Source of the DNA: Beijerinckiaceae bacterium
Lineage (GTDB): Bacteria; Pseudomonadota; Alphaproteobacteria; Rhizobiales; Beijerinckiaceae
Length of the DNA: 64,000 nucleotides
Reading direction: 5' to 3'
Assembly (NCBI GenBank): GCA_009773635.1
Contig: WSYC01000009.1
Coordinates: forward strand, 1 to 64,000
The notes under the pieces are model-generated. The model was not told where the DNA came from, made no database searches, and worked only from the letters and a program-made list of their open reading frames with translations. Every line of letters starts with the position of its first letter. Position 1 is the stretch's first letter. The position numbers and the translations under genes are program-made. Positions 29,783-36,687 of the stretch are shown one piece after another.

Positions 29783-30290
29783 TGCGCCCCTCCAGCCGCG
29801 CGGCGCGGCGCTGATCGAGAATGCTGGCCTCGCGGGCATAGCCACGCTGGTAGGTGGCGGAAAAGGCGGCGGCAGCCTTCACCCAGTGCTCGGCAGGCTG
29901 GCGCGCGGCATTGGCCTCCGGCAGTTCCACCTCGTCAAATCCGCAGGCGAGCGCATAGGCGAATTGATCCGCGATCAACGGACCGATCGCGCGCAGCGTG
30001 CCGGTAAATCCGTCCCGACGCAGCCGTTTTGCGAGGCTGAAGCCGCGCCCGTCGGCATAGGCCGGGAAAGCGATGCCGATCAGCGCCAGCGCGTCAAAAT
30101 GCGGCGCCAGCGCCGCGATCTCGACCGTGTTGGCGATCTCGACGCCGATCTCCTGATCGCCGCGAACCGCGAGGACGGCGGGCAGATCAGCCAGAGAAAC
30201 CAGAACGCACGGATGGTCTGTGGCTTCGCCGCTGTTGAAACGGTGGAATCGATCGGCGACAAAGCGCCCCCCGGCATCAAGCAGCGGCAT
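29775..30290 (-). CDS. DUF934 protein of the sulfite reductase operon
   Basis: This is a 171-aa soluble protein of family DUF934, found almost always next to ferredoxin-type sulfite reductase and cysH genes. Its biochemical role is not established. The ATG at 30290 was chosen because AGGAGA lies nine bases upstream and the protein starts MPLLDAGGRFVADRFHRFNS; the reading from 30824 is antisense-like frame into the reductase gene. Conserved blocks are FPAYADGRGFSLAKRLRRDG and GTLRAIGPLIADQFAYALAC then GFDEVEL. It overlaps the sulfite reductase by 14 nt and cysH by 8 nt. Confidence 0.85.
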   Translation of the reverse strand: MPLLDAGGRFVADRFHRFNSGEATDHPCVLVSLADLPAVLAVRGDQEIGVEIANTVEIAALAPHFDALALIGIAFPAYADGRGFSLAKRLRRDGFTGTLRAIGPLIADQFAYALACGFDEVELPEANAARQPAEHWVKAAAAFSATYQRGYAREASILDQRRAARLEGRNG

Positions 30291-31947
30291 GGTCGATCTC
30301 CTGCAGAAATGCTGCCTTGAACGGCGCGATGCCGAGCCGGCGAACGGTGTCGATGAAGGCTTCACCGGTGTTTCGCTGACCGAGATAGACCTCCACCAGC
30401 CGCTCGATGGCATCCGGCACTTCGGCGGCGGTGAGACCGGGGCCGAGGATATCGCCGAGCGCGGCGTTCTCGGTGGCATCGCCCCCGAGTGTGATCTGGT
30501 AGCTCTCCTCGCCGCGCTTCTCGAGCCCGAGAATACCGATATTGCCGACGTGGTGATGGCCGCAGGCGTTGATGCAGCCGGAAATCTTGATGCCGAGCGG
30601 GCCGATCTCGCGCTGCCGAGCCGGGTCTGCGAAGCGCTGCGACAGCGCCTGCGCGATGGGGATCGAGCGGGCCGTCGCCAGCGCGCAGTAATCGAGGCCG
30701 GGGCAGGCGATGATATCGGTGATGAGCCCGACATTGGCTTCCGCGAGCCGCGCGTTGCCGAGCGCTTTCCACACGGCGAAAAGATCATCCTGAGCCACAT
30801 GCGGCAACACGAGGTTCTGCGCATGGGTGACGCGCAACTCGCCGAAGGAGTAACGCTCCGCGAGGCCTGCCGCCGCGCGCATCTGCTCCGAGGTCATGTC
30901 ACCCGGCACCGCGCCGATGCCCTTGAGCGAGATCGTCAGGGCAGCATAGCCCGGAGCCTTGTGCGGGGTGACGTTGACATCAGCCCAGGCAGCGAATGCC
31001 GGGTTGGCTGCGCGCGCGGCCTGATAGGTCTGGCTCACCGCCGGGCGTTTCTCGTAAGGCGGGGCTGCGAAATACGCCGCGATGCGTGCCACTTCTTCCC
31101 GGTCAGCGTTGATTGTGGTGCGATCGAGTGCGGCGAATTCCGCTTCGACCCGCGCCTGGAATTCCTCGATCCCGATCTCATGGACGAGGATCTTCACCCG
31201 CGCCTTGTACTTGTTGTCGCGCCGCCCTTCGGCGTTGTAGACGCGCATCAGGGCTTCGAGATAGGCGAGGAGATCACCCTTCGGCAGGAAGTCGCGCACG
31301 ACCTTGCCGATCATCGGCGTGCGGCCGAGCCCGCCACCGACGATGATCTCGTAGCCGGTCTCGCCGGCGGTGTTTCTGACGATGCGGAGGCCGATATCGT
31401 GCACCTTCACGGCTGCACGATCATGCGCCGCGCCGGTGACCGCGATCTTGAACTTGCGCGGCAGGTAACTGAACTCGGGGTGCGCGCTCGACCATTGCCG
31501 GATCAGCTCCGCCACCGGGCGCGGGTCCTCGATTTCATCGGCAGCGACGCCGGAGAACTGGTCCGCCGTCACGTTGCGGATGCAATTGCCGGAGGTCTGG
31601 ATGCAGTGCATTTCGACATCAGCCAGAAGGTCGAGAATTTCCGGCACATCGCGCAACCGCGGCCAGTTGAACTGGAGGTTCTGCCGCGTGGTGAAATGGC
31701 CGTAGCCGCGATCGAACTTCTCACCGATCAGCGCGAGCTGGCGCAACTGACGCGCCGAAAGCGTGCCATAGGGAATGGCGATCCTGAGCATATAGGCGTG
31801 CAGTTGCAGGTAGACGCCGTTCTTCAGCCGGAGGGGCTTGAACTCGTCCTCGGTAATGGCACCGGAAAGGCGACGGTTCACCTGATCACGGAACTGGGCG
31901 ACCCGTTCGCGCACGAAGCGCTCGTCGAATTCATCATAGCGATACAT
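30277..31947 (-). CDS. cysI: ferredoxin-type assimilatory sulfite reductase (nitrite/sulfite reductase family)
   Basis: This is a 556-aa siroheme/4Fe-4S reductase. The ATG at 31947 starts the family sequence (MYRYDEFDERFVRERVAQFR), and an upstream TTG gives only seven more residues. N-terminal FTTRQNLQFNWPRL is the siroheme-side motif. The cluster ligands are CPGLDYC (C415, C421) and CINAC (C458, C462). No flavoprotein (CysJ) gene is present. Electrons probably come from the ferredoxin and ferredoxin reductase encoded upstream in the operon. Nitrite reductases share this fold, but the cysH/D/N/G neighbours point to sulfite. Confidence 0.93.
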   Translation of the reverse strand: MYRYDEFDERFVRERVAQFRDQVNRRLSGAITEDEFKPLRLKNGVYLQLHAYMLRIAIPYGTLSARQLRQLALIGEKFDRGYGHFTTRQNLQFNWPRLRDVPEILDLLADVEMHCIQTSGNCIRNVTADQFSGVAADEIEDPRPVAELIRQWSSAHPEFSYLPRKFKIAVTGAAHDRAAVKVHDIGLRIVRNTAGETGYEIIVGGGLGRTPMIGKVVRDFLPKGDLLAYLEALMRVYNAEGRRDNKYKARVKILVHEIGIEEFQARVEAEFAALDRTTINADREEVARIAAYFAAPPYEKRPAVSQTYQAARAANPAFAAWADVNVTPHKAPGYAALTISLKGIGAVPGDMTSEQMRAAAGLAERYSFGELRVTHAQNLVLPHVAQDDLFAVWKALGNARLAEANVGLITDIIACPGLDYCALATARSIPIAQALSQRFADPARQREIGPLGIKISGCINACGHHHVGNIGILGLEKRGEESYQITLGGDATENAALGDILGPGLTAAEVPDAIERLVEVYLGQRNTGEAFIDTVRRLGIAPFKAAFLQEIDHAAA

Positions 31948-31957
31948 GGTGTCTGCC

Positions 31958-32875
31958 TCAGGCTGCAAGTGCGCGGTAGAGGGTGAAAATCGAGAGCGTC
32001 ATGATCAGTCCGCCAATCAGCACCATCAGCGCGCGGCGGTTGATGCGGTGCGTCAGTCTGGCGGCGAAAGGCGCAACAATGAGCCCGCCGAGAACCAACC
32101 CGGCGACGCTTTCCCAGTGCTGGATGCCGATCAGCACGGCGAAGGAAAAGCCGCTGGCCAGGGTGACGAAGAATTCAGCAGCATTGACCGAGCCGATTGT
32201 GGTCTTCGGCTCATGGCCGGAGCCGATCAGCGTCGTCGTCACCACCGGGCCCCAGCCGCCGCCGCCGACCGAATCGGCAAAACCGCCGAACAGCGCGACA
32301 GGGATGAGGCGATTGCCGATCACAGGTGTGAAGTGCACGGCCCTGAACGCCCGAAAGATGATGTAGAGCCCCATGAGCAGGAGATAGCCGGCGATCCAGG
32401 GGCGCAGTGTATTACCGTCGATCGATGTGACCAGCGCCACCCCGGTGACGGCACCGATAATGCCGGGAATGAGGATGCGTCCGAAGATGCGTTTGTCGAT
32501 ATTTCCAAGCCGCCAATGCGCCACGCCGGATGCCGCCGTAGTGAAGGCTTCCGCAACATGAACGGTTGCCGTTGCCGCCGCCGGAGAAATCCCGGTCGCC
32601 AGCAGCAGCGAATTCGACGTGATGCCATAGGCCATCCCGATCGCGCCATCGACGAGCTGCGCGGCAATCCCGACCCCCAGCGCCTTCAGGAAAGCCGCCA
32701 GATCGAACGACCCGGATGCACCGGAGCGGAAAATCCACAGGCTCAGGAACCCCGCGAACACCAGAATCACGGCGAGAGACAAGGCGCGCGCAATCCGGGG
32801 CGAGAGGCGCGCGATATGCGCCTCGTCGATTGCAAGGGCCGGGATGGAAAGCGTTGGTCCTGCGGGCTCAGTCAT
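31958..32875 (-). CDS. TSUP family transporter (TauE/SafE-like)
   Basis: This is a 305-aa inner-membrane protein with about eight hydrophobic segments. TSUP proteins carry sulfite, sulfate or organosulfonates. The ATG at 32875 gives a short cytoplasmic lead and then LSLAVILVFAGFLSLWIF as the first membrane helix; the reading from 33166 is a shadow of the DUF2849 gene. Two repeated halves each carry a glycine-rich motif (DGAIGMAYGITSNSLLL; GFADSVGGGGWGPVVTTTLI). It overlaps DUF2849 by 8 nt and ends 10 bp before the reductase. It may import sulfate or export excess sulfite; the sequence does not decide. Confidence 0.88.
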   Translation of the reverse strand: MTEPAGPTLSIPALAIDEAHIARLSPRIARALSLAVILVFAGFLSLWIFRSGASGSFDLAAFLKALGVGIAAQLVDGAIGMAYGITSNSLLLATGISPAAATATVHVAEAFTTAASGVAHWRLGNIDKRIFGRILIPGIIGAVTGVALVTSIDGNTLRPWIAGYLLLMGLYIIFRAFRAVHFTPVIGNRLIPVALFGGFADSVGGGGWGPVVTTTLIGSGHEPKTTIGSVNAAEFFVTLASGFSFAVLIGIQHWESVAGLVLGGLIVAPFAARLTHRINRRALMVLIGGLIMTLSIFTLYRALAA

Positions 32876-33212
32876 GGGCTGCGTCCCTGATCGCGGGGAA
32901 CTCAGCCTGTTTGCCAAGATCGGGCCGGATGCTCGGCCCCAGGATCCTAAAGCGTTCGCGGAAGTGCCGAGGCACCGGGATGCCGGCATCGCTGATCTCG
33001 ACATCGACGAGATAGGCATCCACCACATGGTTGCCGGCCATCGCGGTCCTGCCTTCGGCTTCAAGCGCGGTTGCGGATGCCGTGTCCTGCGCGATGAGCG
33101 CCTCGGTGGGATTGCGAGACCAGCCGGTCGCCGTGCGGAAGACGACATCGCCGTCGAGCAGGTCATTCGCGAGTAGAATGGCCGGGAGAGGGGGGAGCTT
33201 TGCGCTGGACAT
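32868..33212 (-). CDS. DUF2849 protein of the sulfate operon
   Basis: This is a 114-aa soluble protein of family DUF2849, typical of alphaproteobacterial sulfite-reductase operons and of unknown function. It has the family's ILLANDLLDGDVVFRT start and LVDVEISDAGIPVPRHFRER middle. It shares one base with the ferredoxin stop and overlaps the TSUP gene by 8 nt, so it is translated with them. Confidence 0.82.
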   Translation of the reverse strand: MSSAKLPPLPAILLANDLLDGDVVFRTATGWSRNPTEALIAQDTASATALEAEGRTAMAGNHVVDAYLVDVEISDAGIPVPRHFRERFRILGPSIRPDLGKQAEFPAIRDAAHD

Positions 33213-33532
33213 CAGTTGACCTCCGCCAAGGTGAGGGTGAGACCATCCAGTGCTTCCTCCCAGAGGATCTGGCAGGAGAGACGGGAGGTGGCCTCGATCG
33301 CCGGGAGTTCGTCGAGCTTGAGCAGCTCGTCCTCGCGTGCCGGGTGCAGTCGCCCCGCCCAGTCCGGTGCGACGATGACGTGGCAGGTCGCGCAGTCGCA
33401 GGCGCCGCCGCAGATTCCTTCGACACCGACGCCGTGGTCGCGCAGAATTTCCATCACGCGCCAGCCTTCCGCCCCTTCGAGCGTGTGGTTCCGGCCGTCG
33501 CGGTCGGTGACGTGAAGAACGGCCATGTTCAT
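33212..33532 (-). CDS. 2Fe-2S ferredoxin, adrenodoxin type
   Basis: This is a 106-aa ferredoxin with ligands C41, C47, C50 and C87 in the adrenodoxin spacing C-x5-C-x2-C-x36-C (EGICGGACDCATCHV; RLSCQI). An additional C45 lies within the loop. It lies directly after the ferredoxin reductase gene (4-nt overlap) and before the sulfite reductase genes, so it is the probable electron donor to sulfite reductase (inference from position and family). Confidence 0.9.
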   Translation of the reverse strand: MNMAVLHVTDRDGRNHTLEGAEGWRVMEILRDHGVGVEGICGGACDCATCHVIVAPDWAGRLHPAREDELLKLDELPAIEATSRLSCQILWEEALDGLTLTLAEVN

Positions 33533-34584
33533 GCCGCCTTCGAGGTGTCGCCCACCTGCAAGCGCTGCTGCAGCTCGCTGGAGGAGGTGGTGTACTGGAA
33601 ACGGAGTTTCTCCTCCGGTCGAACGACCTTGAACGCGGCGTGGCTCGCGAGCGCGGCCTCGTGAAAACCGGAGAGAATGAGCTTCAGTTTGCCGGGGTAA
33701 TGATTGATGTCGCCGATGGCGAAAATACCCGGCGTCGTCGTCTGGAATTTCTCGGTGTCGACCCGGATCTGCTTGCCGTCCGCAAGATCGAGGCCCCAGT
33801 CGCCGATCGGGCCAAGCTCGATGGTCAGGCCGAAGAAGGCCAGCAGCCGCGTCGCAGGCAGGGTCTCGAGACCGGCCTTCGTCTTGATGGTGACGGCGTC
33901 AAGCTGCCCCGCCGCGCCCGACAGGGCGTGTAGATCACCCTCGACGAAGCGCAGCTTGCCCTCTGCTTCCAGTGCCCGCATCGCGGCCACCGACGCAGGG
34001 GCCGCCCGGAACCGGTCCGAGCGGTGCATCAGCGTCACGGATTTCGCATGACCGACCATGTCAATCGCCCAGTCGAGCGCGGAATCGCCGCCGCCGACCA
34101 CGACGAGATCGCTCCCCGCGAACCGCGCCCGTTTACGAACGGCATAGAAGACCGAGGTGCCCTCGAAAGCGTCGAGCCCGTCAAGCTTCGGCTTGCGCGG
34201 CGCGAACGAGCCGGCACCGGCGGCGATGAAGATCGCCCCCGCATCGATCATCTCACCGTCGCTGGTCTGGAGCGTGAACCGTCCGTCCGCCCGCTTCTCA
34301 AGATGCGTGACCAGTTGGCCGAGCCGGAATTCCGGCGTAAACGGTGCGATCTGTTCGAGGAGCTTGTCGGTCAACTCCTGGCCAGAAATCACAGGCCAGG
34401 AGGGAATGTCGTAGATCGGCTTTTCCGGGTAAAGTTCGCTGCATTGCCCGCCGGGCTTGTCGAGCACGTCGATGACAACGGCTTTCAGCCCGAGAAGCCC
34501 GAGTTCGAACACGGCGAACAGGCCTGTGGGTCCTGCGCCGATAATCGCGACATCGGTGATGGTTGAGGTTGGATGGAGTGCCAC
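33529..34584 (-). CDS. thioredoxin-reductase-like ferredoxin-NADP+ reductase
   Basis: This is a 351-aa FAD/NAD(P)H oxidoreductase from a GTG at 34584. The family normally starts a few residues before the FAD motif, here GAGPTG at 16-21. The open frame to 34707 adds 41 residues that do not look like the family. LYPEKPIYDIPSWPVISGQE is the hallmark of thioredoxin-reductase-like FNR, the NADPH motif is VVVGGGDSALDWAID, and no CxxC redox pair is present. It is the first gene of the sulfate operon and probably passes electrons from NADPH to the ferredoxin. The GTG start is uncertain because no strong ribosome-binding site is seen. Confidence 0.85.
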   Translation of the reverse strand: MALHPTSTITDVAIIGAGPTGLFAVFELGLLGLKAVVIDVLDKPGGQCSELYPEKPIYDIPSWPVISGQELTDKLLEQIAPFTPEFRLGQLVTHLEKRADGRFTLQTSDGEMIDAGAIFIAAGAGSFAPRKPKLDGLDAFEGTSVFYAVRKRARFAGSDLVVVGGGDSALDWAIDMVGHAKSVTLMHRSDRFRAAPASVAAMRALEAEGKLRFVEGDLHALSGAAGQLDAVTIKTKAGLETLPATRLLAFFGLTIELGPIGDWGLDLADGKQIRVDTEKFQTTTPGIFAIGDINHYPGKLKLILSGFHEAALASHAAFKVVRPEEKLRFQYTTSSSELQQRLQVGDTSKAA

Positions 34585-34598
34585 GGCGAGCCCAGTTC

Positions 34599-34614
34599 GT
34601 TCGTTATTACGAAC
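34599..34614. promoter_or_regulatory. inverted repeat ahead of the sulfate operon
   Basis: GTTCGT (34599-34604) and ACGAAC (34609-34614) flank TATT. On the minus strand the repeat lies 15-30 bases before the predicted GTG of the ferredoxin reductase and just after a TATAGTAT stretch (about 34623-34630) that could hold a -10 element. The position suits a repressor site for the whole operon. The regulator is unknown. Confidence 0.4.
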
Positions 34615-34793
34615 AAAATGGATACTATAAGCGCCGTTCTCTCTCAATTCGGGGTCTGTAGCCCCAGCTTTCAAAGATCGGTGACGATGGAGAATGTTTT
34701 TCTCCACCCATCCCGTCGGGTTCGAAATCGGCTAGGCAAGCCTCGCACGCATCCCTACGATATCCCGCAATTAATCCTGCATTGTGGTGATCG

Positions 34794-36086
34794 ATGAAAC
34801 CGAATTCCGTGCGTGACACTCTCGAAGCAGCACTTGCGGCCGCTGGCTCTGACCGAGCGCGGGCGGTATTCACGGCGTTGATGCCGGCGAGCGCCCGCGT
34901 TGAGGCCGATGCGGCCGATGCGCGCCAGCGCGCCGGAACGAGCCTCGGCCCGCTCGATGGCGTGGTCATCTCGGTGAAGGACCTCTTCGACATCAAAGGA
35001 GCCCGGACAACGGCAGGTTCAAAAATCCGGCAGACCACGAGCCCTGCAACCGCCGATGCGCCAGCGATTTCGCGATTGCGGCGTGCCGGTGCGGTGCTCA
35101 TCGGGCGCACCAACATGAGCGAGTTTGCCTATTCCGGGCTCGGCCTCAACCCGCATTATGGCACGCCGGGCAGCGCCTTGGCCCCCGATCGTGCGCCGGG
35201 TGGCTCGACCTCCGGCGGCGCGGTGTCGGTAGCGCTCGGGCTGGCACGGCTGACGCTCGGCACGGATACCGGCGGTTCGACACGCATTCCCGCCGCGTTC
35301 AACGGCATTGTCGGCTTCAAGCCGACGAGCACGCGCGTGCCGAAGACCGGGTGTTTCCCGCTTTCGCATGCGCTCGACAGTATCGGCCCGCTCGGCCGGA
35401 GCGTTGCGGATTGCGCGGCGATGGATGCCATTCTTGCCGGTGACGAGGCCACCCCGCTGGCCGATGTCGCTATCGCCGGCCTGCGCATCGGTGTTCCGCG
35501 CGGGCTTTTGTTCGAGAATACCGAACCGGAGGTGATGCATGCCGTCGAAGCCGCGCTCGTGAAGCTGGAGAAGCGCGGCGCGCGGATCGTGGATATCGAT
35601 ATCGACGATCTCGTTCTGGCCACGCGTGCGGCACTCGGAATCGGCCCGATCGCCGCGTGTGAGGCTGCCCAGATCCATGCCGAAGCCATCGAATCCGTGC
35701 CGGATGATTTTGATCGGCGCGTTCTCGCCCGAATCCTGCTTGGACGTGATGTGCCCGCGTGGAAATACGTCGAGGCGGTGCAGCGACGTGAGGCGCTCAA
35801 GCCGGCCTTCTCCGCCCGCATCGGCGCGTGCGACGTTCTGGCGCTGCCGACCGCGCCGATCCTGCCGCCGTTGATCGCGCCACTGGAGGCGGATGACGCG
35901 CTTTTCCACGCGACGAACCTCCTTACCTTGCGCAACACCAGCCTCGGCAATTTCATGGATTGCCCGGCGCTCTCGCTGCCGCTGCCCGTCGATGGCCTGC
36001 CTGTCGGGCTGATGCTGATGGGCGCTACCGGCACGGACCGGCGGCTGTTCGCGATTGGGCAAGGGATCGAGGCAGTCCTGCGCTGA
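34794..36086 (+). CDS. amidase signature family hydrolase
   Basis: This is a 430-aa amidase with the Ser-cisSer-Lys triad visible as K62 (SVKDLFDIKG), S138 (GGSTSGGA) and S162 (TDTGGSTRIPAAF). There is no signal peptide, so it acts in the cytoplasm. The length and the absence of GatA-specific context (no gatB/gatC) argue against tRNA amidotransferase. It is a monocistronic plus-strand gene divergent from the sulfate operon. The substrate (aryl or alkyl amide, or similar) cannot be told. Confidence 0.88.
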   Translation: MKPNSVRDTLEAALAAAGSDRARAVFTALMPASARVEADAADARQRAGTSLGPLDGVVISVKDLFDIKGARTTAGSKIRQTTSPATADAPAISRLRRAGAVLIGRTNMSEFAYSGLGLNPHYGTPGSALAPDRAPGGSTSGGAVSVALGLARLTLGTDTGGSTRIPAAFNGIVGFKPTSTRVPKTGCFPLSHALDSIGPLGRSVADCAAMDAILAGDEATPLADVAIAGLRIGVPRGLLFENTEPEVMHAVEAALVKLEKRGARIVDIDIDDLVLATRAALGIGPIAACEAAQIHAEAIESVPDDFDRRVLARILLGRDVPAWKYVEAVQRREALKPAFSARIGACDVLALPTAPILPPLIAPLEADDALFHATNLLTLRNTSLGNFMDCPALSLPLPVDGLPVGLMLMGATGTDRRLFAIGQGIEAVLR

Positions 36087-36092
36087 TCACCT

Positions 36093-36578
36093 TCAGCCCG
36101 CGCTGACGGGCACGACGGTGGTGTGCTTCACGCGGCTGAGCGCGAAGCTCGATTCAATCGAGGCGACGCCTTCGAGCCGGCTCAGCTTGTCCTTGATGAA
36201 GCGCTCGTATTCAGCAAGGCTGCTGACAACGATACGCATCAGATAGTCGCGCGTGCCGGTCATCAGGTAGCATTCCATCACCTCCGGCCAGCGCGACACG
36301 GCGAGGGCGAAGCGTTCCAGTTCTTCCTCGCGCTGCCGTTCAAGCCGGATTGAGGCAAAGACATTGACCGCAAGCCCGACCCGGTTCTGGTCGACCACCG
36401 CGACATAGCCGGCAATGACACCGCGCTCCTCGAGCAGCTTGACCCGCCGCAGGCAGGGCGAGGGCGAAAGCCCCGCGCGCTCGGCAAGGTCCGTGATGGT
36501 GATCCGGCCGTTCTGTTGCAGCGCGTTCAGAATGCGGATGTCGATGGCGTCAAGCGCGATTGTGGCAGGATTTGCCAT
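36093..36578 (-). CDS. Lrp/AsnC family regulator next to an AceE-like gene
   Basis: This is a 161-aa Lrp-type regulator: HTH at about residues 10-65 (ITITDLAERAGLSPSPCLRR), then the RAM domain (EVMECYLMTGTRDYLMRIVV). GGAG lies eight bases before the ATG. It is divergent from the E1-like gene at 36688 across a 109-bp AT-richer region, the usual layout for a local Lrp regulator and its target. In Pseudomonas putida an Lrp-type MdeR similarly neighbours the 2-oxobutyrate dehydrogenase-like mdeB (family knowledge). The effector is unknown. Confidence 0.88.
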   Translation of the reverse strand: MANPATIALDAIDIRILNALQQNGRITITDLAERAGLSPSPCLRRVKLLEERGVIAGYVAVVDQNRVGLAVNVFASIRLERQREEELERFALAVSRWPEVMECYLMTGTRDYLMRIVVSSLAEYERFIKDKLSRLEGVASIESSFALSRVKHTTVVPVSAG

Positions 36579-36687
36579 TCAGATCTCCAAAATATCGAAA
36601 TCATGCTAATACCAACGCCGTGATTGGTCAAATTCGACAAGATCGGGCGTGGCGGTTGCGGTAGTCTTTGTGGTGAAGGAGTTCGCC

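Noticed and set aside
34585-34707. 41-residue N-terminal extension of the ferredoxin reductase
   Set aside because: It would run through the inverted repeat and promoter-like DNA, and homologues begin near the FAD motif.
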